Below the pieces are notes generated by a model. It was not told the DNA's origin. It saw only the letters and a list, made by a program, of their open reading frames with translations, and searched no databases. From PALSA-1006 sp037140475 (lineage in GTDB: Bacteria > Pseudomonadota > Gammaproteobacteria > Burkholderiales > Gallionellaceae): a DNA stretch of 64,000 nt. The first letter of the stretch is position 1. Every line of letters starts with the position of its first letter. Both the position numbers and the translations under genes were made by a program. Shown piece after piece: positions 1-8,949 of the stretch. The stretch spans positions 1 through 64,000 of the forward strand of contig JBAXEJ010000004.1 in NCBI GenBank assembly GCA_037140475.1. Direction: 5' to 3'.

Positions 1-87
1 AAAGAATGCAATTCTGAAGGTTAACAAATTATGTTTCTTTACATTTTTTCTTCTTGACTTTCAGAGAAGATAAAAGGGAAGTGAAAT

Positions 88-653
88 ATGATACTGCCAT
101 CTTTAATAAAACCTTTTGAAGCATCAATCATAAAAATGCCTTTGAGTATTTATACGATCACCTCTCGCTTGATAGCATCTTCGAAGTGCACAAGCGATTA
201 ACGGATGATCACGGCCTGCCTGAGTTGCATGCTTCGCCGCACTTTTTACAGAAAGAGCAATTAGGCAATGTGCGCGAATATGAAGAGGTGAGAATCAATA
301 CAACCACTTACTCACCCCCCTTTCGTCCCGGCACGGGCTATATCCGCAAGATGCTGGAGCGCATCTTAGAAACCTCCACCACCATCGCCGACCCGATTGA
401 AAGTGCGTTTTATCTCTTCACCAGAATTCCTTATTTGCAACCCTTTGCGGATGGCAACAAACGCACCTCTCGCGCCTTATGCAATGTGCCATTGATGCTT
501 GCCGGAATGCCGCCGATCTCGTTCATGGACTTCAGCAAGAGAGATTACATTGTGTCGATACTGTCTTTCTATGAATTGGGTGACAGCAAATTTGCCGCAG
601 CAACGTTTACAGCCGCTTACTTGAAGTCATGCCACCGGCTTCGCCCTCGATAA
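88..653 (+). pseudogene. Fic/DOC-family protein remnant (frameshifted, truncated)
   Basis: From about 120 the reading frame encodes NHKNAFEYLYDHLSLDSIFE running into VHKRLTDDHGLPELH and then the Fic-type core YLQPFADGNKRTSR. Full Fic proteins of this subfamily are normally well over 300 residues; here at most about 180 are present. An in-frame TGA at 117-119 cuts the frame off, while the text before it (PFEAS) reads in another frame that opens with an ATG at 88 after an AGGGAAG ribosome site. This suggests a frameshift near 123-128 plus loss of most of the N-terminal part. The longest open stretch runs from a GTG at 186 to 653. The position of the catalytic histidine of the Fic motif (HPFxxGN) is Gln. 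I recall such LQPF variants in the family, so this may be ancestral rather than decay. No AMP-transferase activity is expected from the fragment. Confidence 0.7.
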
Positions 654-752
654 TAGAGATTTTAAGCACCGATTTATCAACGAACACAGGGTGACGCTAC
701 GCTCTAAAAACCCGTAAAATGCGCACCTTCGCAAATATTGCAGGTTTTATAT

Positions 753-1712
753 ATGAGCACTTTTGGTTCCGACATCACGCGCTCCGCGCATGAGTCTTCA
801 CCGAAAGTCGGCCACGGGCCGACTTTTCAACAAGTCATTCTGACCTTGCAAAACTTCTGGGATAAGCAGGGCTGCGCCTTGTTGCAACCCTACGACATCG
901 AGGTAGGCGCTGGCACTTTTCACACTGCCACTTTCCTACGCGCCATCGGCCCTGAACATTGGCGTGCTGCTTATGTACAACCTTCGCGCCGCCCAAAAGA
1001 TGGTCGTTATGGCGAAAACCCTAATCGCTTGCAGCACTACTATCAATTTCAAGTCGCGCTAAAACCTTCACCGGACAACATACAAGAGCTGTATCTCGAT
1101 AGCCTGCGTGCGCTTGGCATTAACACTCAGGAACACGACATTCGCTTTGTCGAAGATGATTGGGAATCTCCTACTTTGGGCGCCTGGGGTTTGGGCTGGG
1201 AAGTATGGCTCGATGGCATGGAAGTGACGCAGTTCACTTACTTCCAAGAAGTGGGCTCACTTGTTTGCAAACCGGTGTTAGGTGAAATCACTTACGGTCT
1301 AGAGCGCCTCGCGATGTATCTGCAAGGGGTCGAGAACGTTTACGATTTAGTATGGGCAAAGAACGGCGACACGGTCGTTACCTACGGTGATGTGTATCAT
1401 CAAAACGAAGTCGAGCAATCGAAATACAATTTCGAACATTCCAATATCGAAATGCTATTCCGCCACTTCAACGAATACGAAAGCGAAGCAAAGCGCTTGA
1501 TCGAGACCAATTTGGTCTTACCTGGATTTGAGATGGTGATGAAGTGTTCACACAGCTTTAACTTGCTCGATGCACGTGGCGCAATTTCAGTGACTGAGCG
1601 TGCCGGTTACATCGGACGTGTGCGCACCCTCTCCCGTGCGGTGGCTCAAGCTTATTTTGATTCGCGTGAAAAACTAGGCTTCCCGATGTTGAAGAACGGA
1701 GCGCCCAAATGA
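753..1712 (+). CDS. glyQ: Glycyl-tRNA synthetase alpha subunit
   Basis: Catalytic subunit of the bacterial (alpha-beta)2 glycyl-tRNA synthetase, which activates glycine and charges tRNA-Gly in the cytoplasm. It is close to E. coli GlyQ throughout: [20 protein letters not shown]-type block (here [17 protein letters not shown]), [41 protein letters not shown] and [17 protein letters not shown]. The frame is open from a TTG at 738, but the ATG at 753 is the better start and gives 319 residues against 303 in E. coli. The extra length is a short N-terminal tail before the conserved [13 protein letters not shown]. Its stop overlaps the glyS start (ATGA), so the two subunits are translationally coupled. 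Confidence 0.97.
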   Translation: [319 protein letters not shown]

Positions 1713-3856
1713 AACAAACGCTATTGATCGAACTGCTCACCGAAGAGCTGCCACCGAAAGCGCTGGAAAAACTATCCGCCACTTTTGCTAACGAAATTTT
1801 TAGCGCACTAAAAGAGCAAGCCTTAGCAAGCGAAGAGAGCGAATGCACACCTTATGCCACTCCCCGTCGCCTAGCGCTGGCTATTACCCATGTCGCAGAT
1901 TTACAAGCTGATCGCATTATTGACCGCAAGGGCCCTGCCGTGGCTTCTGGCTTAGATGCCGAAGGTAAACCAAGCAAAGCGCTAGAAGGCTTCATGCGCT
2001 CTGCCAACGTAACTTTTGTGCAGCTGCAACGTGTGAGTGATGGCAAGGCGGAATATTTTGTTGCCCAGATTGAACAGAAAGGTAAATCGCTAGACGATTC
2101 TTTAACGGACATCGTTGCGCAATCACTCAAAAAACTGCCCATCCCAAAATTGATGCGCTGGGGTGATTCCGACCACCAGTTTGTGCGTCCTGTTCATGCG
2201 CTTACCGTGTTGCATGGTAGTCGCACCATCCTTGTCGAAGTGCTTGGCTTGCAAAGCGGCAATGTCACCAGTGGTCACCGCTTCTTGGCGCAAGATGCGC
2301 TCACCATCGCCCGCGCTGACGATTACGAAAGCGTGCTCGAAAATGAAGGGCATGTCATTCCGAGTATTGCAAAGCGTCGTGAAATCATCGCGGTTAAATT
2401 AGACAAACACGCCGAGTCGCTGAATGCGATTTGGGTCGGCCATGCCAATTTCGACATACAGAAACTTCTCAGCCTTTCCAATGAAGACCGCAGTGTATTG
2501 AGTACGTTGCTGGATGAGGTAACTGCACTGGTGGAGTGGCCCGAAGTGTATGTCGGCGAATTCGAGCAGGAATACTTAGAAGTGCCGCAAGAGTGCTTGA
2601 TTCTCACCATGCAGCAAAATCAAAAATACTTTCCTCTACTTGATGGCAACGGCAAACTACTGAATAAGTTTTTGATCGTCTCCAATATGCAGATAGCAGA
2701 CCCGCATCACATCATCGAAGGCAACCAACGCGTCGTGCGCCCTCGCCTTGCCGATGCACGCTTTTTCTACAACCAAGATCGCAAGCAAAAATTAGAGGCT
2801 CGTGTTGAAAAACTAAGCCATGTTGTTTACCACAATAAACTAGGTTCGCAACTTCAACGCGTTGAACGCATCACCACACTGGCCGGGGGCATCGCTCATT
2901 TGCTCGGCGCAAACAAGGCAGATGCAGAGCTCGCAGCGCGCTTGTGCAAGGCTGATCTCATCACCGACATGGTGGGCGAGTTTCCTGAACTACAAGGTGT
3001 GATGGGCCACTACTACGCTCTGCACGATGGCGAGAAAGCAGAAGTGGCTGAAGCCATTGAAGCGCACTACCACCCGCGCTTTGCCGGCGACAGTTTGCCG
3101 CAGAGTAAGATTGCCTGCGCAGTTGCGTTAGCTGATAAGTTAGAAACCATCTTGGGCATTTATGGCATAGGGCAAATTCCAACGGGCGACAAAGACCCAT
3201 TCGGCTTACGTCGTCAGGCGCTAGGTGTGTTGCGTATTTTGATTGAAACGCCGCTCGATATGCCGTTACCCCTGTTGTTGAAAATTGCAGCTGAAAATTT
3301 CCCTGCTGGCATGCTGAACGCAGCCGTTGCTCAAGATGTGGAAGGATTTATGCTGGAACGTTTGCGCGGCTACTTGCGCGACCGCCATTTTGAGGCCTCT
3401 CACATTGAAGCGGTCCTCAGCACAATTGGCGGCCGTCTACATGAAGCCATGCCGCGTCTGCATGGCGTGCGTACTTTTGCCGCGTTGGCTGTTGCCAAAG
3501 ATCTCGCCGCTGCGAACAAGCGCGTGCAAAACATTATCCGTAAAAATCAAGATGAGCTAGGCGCTGCGATGAGCAACGTAAAAGTCGACACTGCACTCAT
3601 GACCGACGAAGCTGAGCGCAATCTATTTGCCGCGATTAAGGACATCACACCTTTCGCGCAAGGCTATTTTGATCGCGGCGATTATGGCCAAAATTTAAAG
3701 GCACTGGTTACACTCAAACCCTTCATCGACGACTTCTTCGATCAAGTGATGGTTATGTCAGAAGATAAAACTTTGCGTATGAATCGAGCAGCGCTATTGC
3801 AGCAACTCGGTTCGCTGATGAATCAAGTCGCAGACATTTCAAAGTTGGCAGCATGA
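1709..3856 (+). CDS. glyS: Glycyl-tRNA synthetase beta subunit
   Basis: Large subunit of the heterotetrameric glycyl-tRNA synthetase, which binds tRNA-Gly. It has 715 residues (E. coli about 689) and starts with the typical LLIELLTEELPPKAL. Further family blocks are RRLALAI, ARFFYNQDRKQKLEARVEKL, LITDMVGEFPELQGVMGHYYA (HD-like region around residue 420) and a C-terminal anticodon-binding region ending in a DKTLRMNRAALLQQL-type block. The start ATG lies inside the glyQ stop codon (ATGA) and the stop overlaps the gmhB start in the same way, so it sits in the middle of a coupled operon. Confidence 0.97.
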   Translation: MKQTLLIELLTEELPPKALEKLSATFANEIFSALKEQALASEESECTPYATPRRLALAITHVADLQADRIIDRKGPAVASGLDAEGKPSKALEGFMRSANVTFVQLQRVSDGKAEYFVAQIEQKGKSLDDSLTDIVAQSLKKLPIPKLMRWGDSDHQFVRPVHALTVLHGSRTILVEVLGLQSGNVTSGHRFLAQDALTIARADDYESVLENEGHVIPSIAKRREIIAVKLDKHAESLNAIWVGHANFDIQKLLSLSNEDRSVLSTLLDEVTALVEWPEVYVGEFEQEYLEVPQECLILTMQQNQKYFPLLDGNGKLLNKFLIVSNMQIADPHHIIEGNQRVVRPRLADARFFYNQDRKQKLEARVEKLSHVVYHNKLGSQLQRVERITTLAGGIAHLLGANKADAELAARLCKADLITDMVGEFPELQGVMGHYYALHDGEKAEVAEAIEAHYHPRFAGDSLPQSKIACAVALADKLETILGIYGIGQIPTGDKDPFGLRRQALGVLRILIETPLDMPLPLLLKIAAENFPAGMLNAAVAQDVEGFMLERLRGYLRDRHFEASHIEAVLSTIGGRLHEAMPRLHGVRTFAALAVAKDLAAANKRVQNIIRKNQDELGAAMSNVKVDTALMTDEAERNLFAAIKDITPFAQGYFDRGDYGQNLKALVTLKPFIDDFFDQVMVMSEDKTLRMNRAALLQQLGSLMNQVADISKLAA

Positions 3857-4386
3857 AACTCATTATCTTAGATCGCGATGGCGTCATTAATTTCGACTCC
3901 GACCAGTTCATCAAAAACCCAGAGGAATGGAAACCCATTCCGGGCAGCTTGGAGGCTATCGCCCGCTTATGTCAGGCCGACTACCGCGTCGTCGTCGCCA
4001 CCAATCAATCCGGTGTTGGACGTGGCTTATTTGACATGTCGATACTCAATTCCATTCATGACAAGATGCACAAGGCCTGTGCACTCATGGGTGGGCGCAT
4101 CGACGCTGTATTTTTTTGCCCACACACCGCCGAAGCGAATTGCGCGTGCCGAAAACCCAAGAGTGGGATGATTGAAGAGATTGCCGAACGCTACAACATG
4201 GAACTCAAAGGCGTGCCAGCGGTTGGAGACTCTCTGCGTGACCTTGAGGCAACTGCTCGACTTGGTGCCCAGCCTTATCTCGTTCTCACAGGCAAAGGTA
4301 CAAAGACACAAGCTAAAGGCGGCTTACCCGAAGGTACGCTGACATTTCCAGATCTCGCTGCAGTTGTGACTCATATCCTCGCCTGA
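3853..4386 (+). CDS. gmhB: D-glycero-beta-D-manno-heptose-1,7-bisphosphate 7-phosphatase
   Basis: HAD-superfamily phosphatase of 177 residues that removes the 7-phosphate from heptose bisphosphate in the synthesis of ADP-heptose for the lipopolysaccharide inner core. The HAD nucleophile motif LDRDGVIN carries Asp7 and Asp9; ATNQSG is motif 2, RKPKSGM supplies the motif 3 lysine and VGDSLRD is motif 4. The zinc loop expected for GmhB is present as FFCPHT followed by NCACRKP. The start overlaps the glyS stop (ATGA). The position between glyS and plsC is, as I recall, common in betaproteobacteria. Histidinol-phosphatase-type relatives share the fold, but the zinc loop favours GmhB. Confidence 0.9.
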   Translation: MKLIILDRDGVINFDSDQFIKNPEEWKPIPGSLEAIARLCQADYRVVVATNQSGVGRGLFDMSILNSIHDKMHKACALMGGRIDAVFFCPHTAEANCACRKPKSGMIEEIAERYNMELKGVPAVGDSLRDLEATARLGAQPYLVLTGKGTKTQAKGGLPEGTLTFPDLAAVVTHILA

Positions 4387-4387
4387 C

Positions 4388-5092
4388 ATGATCTTCATCC
4401 GTTCGCTAATATTTCAATTAGTACAATTCATCTGGATTCCCATTTACGCCACGATAGTGCTGTTCACCTTCCCACTGAATGCACACACTCGCTATCGCAT
4501 CATCTCCGGCTTAGCTCACAGCGTAATGTGGTTACTACGTGTAATTTGCGACATTCGTATCGAAGTTAAAGGCATCGAAAATATCCCTAAACAACCTTGC
4601 ATCGTGTTGTGCAAACACCAATCTGCTTGGGAGACCTTTGCCTTGCAAACCGTCTTCCCTCCCCAAGTATGGGTGTTAAAGCGCGAGTTGCTTTGGCTAC
4701 CTTTTTTTGGCTGGGGCTTGGCACTCACCAGTCCGATTGCAATCAATCGCAGCAAAGGCAAACAAGCGATGAAGCAACTGCTCGCTCAAGGCAAGCAACG
4801 CCTAGATAATGGATTTTGCGTGGTGATTTTTCCTGAAGGGACTCGCATGCCTTACGGCGTGCGTGGCAAATATAAAATGGGCGGCGCATTACTGGGTGAA
4901 TCCACTGGCGCCCCCGTGGTACCTGTGGCACACAACGCAGGTAAATTTTGGGCACGCAATGCCTTACTAAAAACCCCCGGCACCATCACTATGAGCATCG
5001 GCAAACCGATCGACCCTGCCGGCCATAAAGCTGACGAGATCAATCGCCAAGCGGAAGAGTGGATCGAAACAGAGATGGAACGGATGCAGTAA
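4388..5092 (+). CDS. plsC: 1-acyl-sn-glycerol-3-phosphate acyltransferase family protein
   Basis: PlsC/LPLAT-type membrane acyltransferase, probably transferring an acyl chain to lysophosphatidic acid in phospholipid synthesis. It has 234 residues with two hydrophobic N-terminal segments (about residues 1-30 and 35-55). Motif I reads CKHQSAWETF, so the usual H(X)4D is H(X)4E. FPEGTRMP is motif III, and VPVAHNAG is the motif IV region. The H(X)4E form appears in a set of proteobacterial PlsC paralogues, so substrate preference is less certain than fold. It begins 1 base after gmhB and its stop shares a base with the next start (TAATG). Confidence 0.88.
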   Translation: MIFIRSLIFQLVQFIWIPIYATIVLFTFPLNAHTRYRIISGLAHSVMWLLRVICDIRIEVKGIENIPKQPCIVLCKHQSAWETFALQTVFPPQVWVLKRELLWLPFFGWGLALTSPIAINRSKGKQAMKQLLAQGKQRLDNGFCVVIFPEGTRMPYGVRGKYKMGGALLGESTGAPVVPVAHNAGKFWARNALLKTPGTITMSIGKPIDPAGHKADEINRQAEEWIETEMERMQ

Positions 5093-5832
5093 TGCTGGGC
5101 AAGTTACGCCGAGCCATCGCACCACCCGCCACCGAGCAGCGCAGCATTCAACTTGCCGGAACGCCCATCACCTACACCCTCAAGCGCAGCAACAAAAGAC
5201 GAAGCATCGGCTTACGCATTGATGACAATGGTCTCACCGTCAACATGCCGTTGCGTGCGCCTGAGAAATGGCTACACACTGTACTCAGTGAAAAGGCCGA
5301 TTGGATCGTTGAAAAGCTGAATAATTGGCAATCGAAAAAGCCAGCGCCAACGCAATGGATCGATGGCCAAAAAATAGAATTTCGCGGCGAGGTATTTACC
5401 TTGCGCGCAATTCCCAGTTTGTTCGCCTCTCCTCCTCAGTTGCGAGGAGAGCAACTCGTGGTGCACCTCATCAATATCACGGATGAACAAAAAATTGAGA
5501 AAGTGGTTACACAGTGGTATCGGCGCGAAGCAGAACGTGTGTTTTCTGAATGTGTCGCCCACTACTCACCATTGATGAATGTCTCACCGCAGCAAATCAA
5601 ACTTTCATCCGCAAAAACTCAATGGGGAAGCTGCACGTCGCGTGGCGTAGTAAGACTGAACTGGCAATTGGTCAAAATGCCGCTGCACTTAATCGATTAT
5701 GTGGTGATTCATGAGTTGGCTCACCTCGTGGAAATGAACCACTCTGAAGCGTTTTGGCGCGTGGTTGAAACGGCTTGCCCTGACTACAAAAACTGCCGCG
5801 CCGAATTACGCCGTTATGGGATTAGCGAGTAA
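5092..5832 (+). CDS. YgjP-like (DUF45/WLM-type) metallopeptidase domain protein
   Basis: Predicted zinc-dependent hydrolase of 246 residues, cytoplasmic by lack of a signal peptide. The zinc site is HELAH at about 207-211, with a third ligand in MNHSEAFW (His about 217). The upstream block TQWGSCTSRG is the other hallmark of this M48-related family. The frame is open from 5059, but the ATG at 5092 overlapping the plsC stop (TAATG) is the likely start. It closes the glyQ-glyS-gmhB-plsC run. Its last 11 bases overlap the end of the convergent yihY gene. The substrate is unknown. Confidence 0.85.
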   Translation: MLGKLRRAIAPPATEQRSIQLAGTPITYTLKRSNKRRSIGLRIDDNGLTVNMPLRAPEKWLHTVLSEKADWIVEKLNNWQSKKPAPTQWIDGQKIEFRGEVFTLRAIPSLFASPPQLRGEQLVVHLINITDEQKIEKVVTQWYRREAERVFSECVAHYSPLMNVSPQQIKLSSAKTQWGSCTSRGVVRLNWQLVKMPLHLIDYVVIHELAHLVEMNHSEAFWRVVETACPDYKNCRAELRRYGISE

Positions 5833-7024
5833 TTAAAGTCGACAGTGTTTGACTCTTGGTTTTTTCCAGATCATGTAACACTGTTGCGAACCAAGCATGA
5901 ATTTCTGCATCGCCCTGTTGTGTTGGCAGATTGCTGATATCCAGAAAAAACAAATTAGAGAGTTCGTAAATTGAAATATGCGGCGGGGTACGAATCATCT
6001 TCCATCCTCGTCCTGCAAGCTTGCGCACCATGTCCGCATTTTGCAATTTTCCCAGCAACTCCTCTGTTGCCTCAAACGCCAAATTCAAACGCGTAGAGAG
6101 TGAAGAAACCGTTTGCAACTGCCCCTCTATTAATCCCTCATGCATCAAATCCAAAATTCGCACGGAAAAATAAAACTGCTCTGCTGCATTGAGCTGCTGT
6201 GTGCCGCGATGTTGCCAGCGCGATAAGGAAGCAGCGATAAGCGCCCCCATCAAAATTGTTATCCACGAAAAATATACCCAAAGTAGGAAGATTGGTACGC
6301 TGGCAAATGCACCATAGACTAATTTGTAAGTGGAAAAATGCGAGATAAAAAAACCGAAGCCGCTGCTCATCGCTTCAAACGCAATCGCCGCCACTACACC
6401 ACCAACCATTGCATCACGTATCGACACATAGCGATTAGGCACCCATCTAAACAACAAGCTAAAAGCGAGCGTCGTCAAAATGACGGGCATGATTTTTAAA
6501 GTCAGCATGCCAAACATTGGCGTTTGCTTGGCGTAGCCCATCGACAAGCCCACCACCCACGAGGTCAGCGATAAGCTCGCACCAATTAATAGCGGCGCCA
6601 AAATAATCACCGCCCAATAAATGACCATACGCTTTAACCATGGACGCGGCTTGGAGATACGCCAGATCGTATTGAAAGCGTTATCCATCGTTATCATGAT
6701 CAACACCGCTGTAATCGCCAAAAACGCGAAGCCAAATGCAGTAAGTCGAGTTGCACTCTCTGCGAACTGCTCGATATAGCGTGTTATCATTTTGCCGCCG
6801 GTTTCAGGCAGCATATTGCTGAGTAAAAAGCGTTTTATCTGAAGTGAAAAATCGTCAAAAACAGGGAATGTTGAGAACAAAGTCAGTGCGATGGTAATCA
6901 ACGGCACTAGCGACAACAAGGTATCAAAGGTCAGGCTCGCTGCCATCTGTGTGCACTTATCCTGCCGAAACTTAACAATCACATAACGGGCAAAGGCGAC
7001 TAATTTTTGTGCTGTTTTATTCAT
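5822..7024 (-). CDS. YihY/BrkB-family inner membrane protein
   Basis: Integral membrane protein of 400 residues of the YihY family (formerly called BrkB or putative RNase BN; the RNase role has been withdrawn for the E. coli protein). The hallmark block KCTQMAASLTFDTLLSLVPLITIAL is present near residue 22, followed by about six transmembrane segments up to residue 290. A C-terminal soluble domain of about 110 residues resembles a winged helix (LNAAEQFYFSVRILDLMHEG onward), a form usual in betaproteobacteria. The frame is open to 7087, but the ATG at 7024 follows AGGAAG at good spacing and precedes the conserved region. It may be transcribed separately from leuA because a terminator lies between them. 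Confidence 0.88.
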   Translation of the reverse strand: MNKTAQKLVAFARYVIVKFRQDKCTQMAASLTFDTLLSLVPLITIALTLFSTFPVFDDFSLQIKRFLLSNMLPETGGKMITRYIEQFAESATRLTAFGFAFLAITAVLIMITMDNAFNTIWRISKPRPWLKRMVIYWAVIILAPLLIGASLSLTSWVVGLSMGYAKQTPMFGMLTLKIMPVILTTLAFSLLFRWVPNRYVSIRDAMVGGVVAAIAFEAMSSGFGFFISHFSTYKLVYGAFASVPIFLLWVYFSWITILMGALIAASLSRWQHRGTQQLNAAEQFYFSVRILDLMHEGLIEGQLQTVSSLSTRLNLAFEATEELLGKLQNADMVRKLAGRGWKMIRTPPHISIYELSNLFFLDISNLPTQQGDAEIHAWFATVLHDLEKTKSQTLSTLITR

Positions 7025-7063
7025 CCACTTCCTGCTAAAAAAATCCCTTAACTTACAATTAAA

Positions 7064-7093
7064 AGAGCATTGCACCCTAGGGCGCAATGCTCT
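7064..7093 (-). terminator. Rho-independent terminator of leuA
   Basis: Perfect 10-bp arms, AGAGCATTGC at 7064-7073 and its complement at 7084-7093, flank a loop that itself contains CCCTAGGG. Read on the minus strand the hairpin lies 16 bases after the leuA stop and is followed by TTTTAATT. The U tract is short, so efficiency is uncertain. Confidence 0.75.
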
Positions 7094-7109
7094 GTGCTTA
7101 ATTTAAAAA

Positions 7110-8645
7110 TTACACCTGCGGATGAGCGCGATCAATGCCCGCATCAAGTTTGTTTAACGCATTCAAATAAGCCTTGGCCGAAGCGACTACGATGTCGGTA
7201 TCTGCCCCTTGCCCATTCACCACTCGCCCACCTTTAGATAGCCGCACTGTCACTTCACCCTGAGCATCGGTACCGCTGGTGATGTTGTTCACCGAATACA
7301 GCAACAACTCTGTGCCACTTTGCACAATCTGCTCGATCGCTTTAAATGTTGCATCTACAGGACCACCGCCCTGTGAGTCGGCTTGCTGCTCCTTGCCACC
7401 TACGCTTAGGATCACACGTGCCACAGGTAGCTTACCCGTTTCAGAGTGTGCGCCGATGGCCACCAAGCGGAAATGATCGCTCACTTGTGCTACACCATCG
7501 TCGCTCACTAAGGCCTGAATATCTTCATCAAAGATTTCACTCTTGCGATCGGCTAAATCTTTAAAGCGCACAAACGCTGCATTCAAAGCGTCTTCGTTTT
7601 TGAGCACAATGCCCAACTCTTGTAAACGAGAACGGAAAGCGTTACGCCCTGATAATTTGCCCAAGGTGAGTTTATTCGCCCCCCAGCCCACATCTTCGGC
7701 GCGCATGATCTCGTAAGTTTCACGATGTTTGAGTACGCCGTCTTGATGAATGCCTGATTCATGCGCAAACGCATTGGCGCCGACAATCGCTTTGTTCGGT
7801 TGCACCGGATAACCCGTGATGCTGGAAACCAACTTCGAAGTCGCCACAATCTGTGTTGTGTCGATACGCGTGTCACATGTAAATACATCACGGCGTGTTT
7901 TTACAGCCATCACAATTTCTTCTAACGACGCATTACCCGCGCGTTCGCCTAAACCGTTGATCGTACATTCCACCTGCCTCGCACCGTTCATCACCGCAGC
8001 CAATGAATTAGCCGACGCCATGCCTAAGTCGTTATGACAGTGGGTAGACCAAATGACCTTATTGCTGTTTGGCACACGCTCAATCAACTGCTTCATGCGT
8101 TCACCCCACAATAAGGGAATGCTGTAACCAACGGTATCGGGCACGTTCAAAGTTTTAGCGCCAGCTTGAATCACTGCATCAAAAACGCGTACCAAGAAAT
8201 CCATTTCGGAGCGCACCGCGTCTTCAGCAGAAAACTCGACATCGTCGGTATATTCCAGCGCCAATTTCACCGCAGCGACAGCACGTTCCACCACTTCATC
8301 GGGTGACATACGCAATTTCTTTTCCATGTGAATGGGAGAGGTCGCAATAAAAGTGTGAATACGTCCATGCTTGGCGGGTTTGATCGCCTCACCGGCTGCG
8401 CGCACGTCCTTTTCGCTGGCACGTGCTAAAGAGCATACCGTTGAGCGCTCAATCACTTGGGCAATAGAGTGAATCGCATCTGCATCACCAGGGCTTGCCG
8501 CAGCGAACCCCGCTTCAATTACATCAACACCAAGTTTTTCTAACTGGCGTGCAATACGTAATTTTTCTTCTTTGGTCATCGACGCGCCGGGGCTTTGCTC
8601 CCCATCGCGCAAGGTAGTATCGAATATTATTAATTTGTCAGTCAT
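7110..8645 (-). CDS. leuA: 2-isopropylmalate synthase
   Basis: First committed enzyme of leucine synthesis; it condenses acetyl-CoA with 2-oxoisovalerate. The protein has 511 residues. The catalytic HMGL-like barrel starts with IFDTTLRDGEQSPGASM and holds the metal ligands in STHCHNDLGMA; NGLGERAGNASLEE and HESGIHQDGVLKH follow. The C-terminal leucine-binding LeuA dimer domain (from about 390) ends with the DTDIVVASAKAYLNALN block. The frame is open to 8657, but the ATG at 8645 follows GGAG and is the expected start. The gene stands alone, separate from leuBCD. A leucine-rich leader peptide and promoter lie upstream, and a terminator follows. Confidence 0.97.
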   Translation of the reverse strand: MTDKLIIFDTTLRDGEQSPGASMTKEEKLRIARQLEKLGVDVIEAGFAAASPGDADAIHSIAQVIERSTVCSLARASEKDVRAAGEAIKPAKHGRIHTFIATSPIHMEKKLRMSPDEVVERAVAAVKLALEYTDDVEFSAEDAVRSEMDFLVRVFDAVIQAGAKTLNVPDTVGYSIPLLWGERMKQLIERVPNSNKVIWSTHCHNDLGMASANSLAAVMNGARQVECTINGLGERAGNASLEEIVMAVKTRRDVFTCDTRIDTTQIVATSKLVSSITGYPVQPNKAIVGANAFAHESGIHQDGVLKHRETYEIMRAEDVGWGANKLTLGKLSGRNAFRSRLQELGIVLKNEDALNAAFVRFKDLADRKSEIFDEDIQALVSDDGVAQVSDHFRLVAIGAHSETGKLPVARVILSVGGKEQQADSQGGGPVDATFKAIEQIVQSGTELLLYSVNNITSGTDAQGEVTVRLSKGGRVVNGQGADTDIVVASAKAYLNALNKLDAGIDRAHPQV

Positions 8646-8674
8646 GGTGTACTCCATTGCAATCGTTCAAGACT

Positions 8675-8698
8675 CGACACCAAAAAAAACAGATGTCG
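8675..8698 (-). promoter_or_regulatory. Hairpin in the leuA leader
   Basis: Between the leader peptide and leuA the transcript can pair CGACATC (minus strand of 8692-8698) with GGTGTCG (8675-8681), with a loop of ten bases that is mostly U. It is a possible element of an attenuation switch. It is not itself a standard terminator, because the U run is in the loop. Confidence 0.35.
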
Positions 8699-8722
8699 GC
8701 AGCATTTATATTTTGAGAGAAA

Positions 8723-8806
8723 TTATTGAGCGCGCGACCGCAGCAACAGCGCAGCCAGGAGGCTGAACGTTGAGTGCAAAAGCGATATGTGGCGGGAGAA
8801 GTGCAT
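8723..8806 (-). CDS. Leucine-rich leader peptide of leuA (putative)
   Basis: A 27-codon open frame on the leuA strand, starting with ATG at 8806 and ending with TAA at 8723, 77 bases before the leuA start. It begins MHFSRHISLL and continues through SLLAALLLRSRAQ. Seven of 27 residues are leucine, three of them consecutive, and codons of several leucine boxes are used (CTT, TTG, CTC, CTG). Gene position, length and leucine runs fit a leuL-type attenuator peptide. There is no good Shine-Dalgarno site, but a -10-like TATATT lies 7 bases before the ATG, so the message may be leaderless. The call rests on position and composition only. Confidence 0.55.
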   Translation of the reverse strand: MHFSRHISLLHSTFSLLAALLLRSRAQ

Positions 8807-8813
8807 GGCTCAG

Positions 8814-8842
8814 AATATAACGGCTTTCTTGTTGCCCCGCAA
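8814..8842 (-). promoter_or_regulatory. leuA: Putative sigma-70 promoter of the leuA transcript
   Basis: On the minus strand TTGCGG (8837-8842) and TATATT (8814-8819) are 17 bases apart. This matches 3 of 6 and 5 of 6 bases of the -35 and -10 consensus. The predicted start of transcription falls at or next to the leader-peptide ATG at 8806. The rest of the roughly 300-base gap between leuA and 8950 holds no other convincing gene and presumably also the promoter of the divergent gene. Confidence 0.45.
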
Positions 8843-8949
8843 CACCAAGCCCACGACGAAACCGACTTTCCCTTTGTCATCCCCTTGCAAATATGGAACA
8901 ATCGGGCCCCTAGCTAGACCATCCTCACACAACGAATCGTGGCGGTTAC

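Noticed and set aside
8638..8901. An 87-codon open frame on the minus strand upstream of leuA
   Set aside because: Cys/Arg/Trp-rich text with no homology signs. The shorter leucine-rich frame in another register fits the context better.
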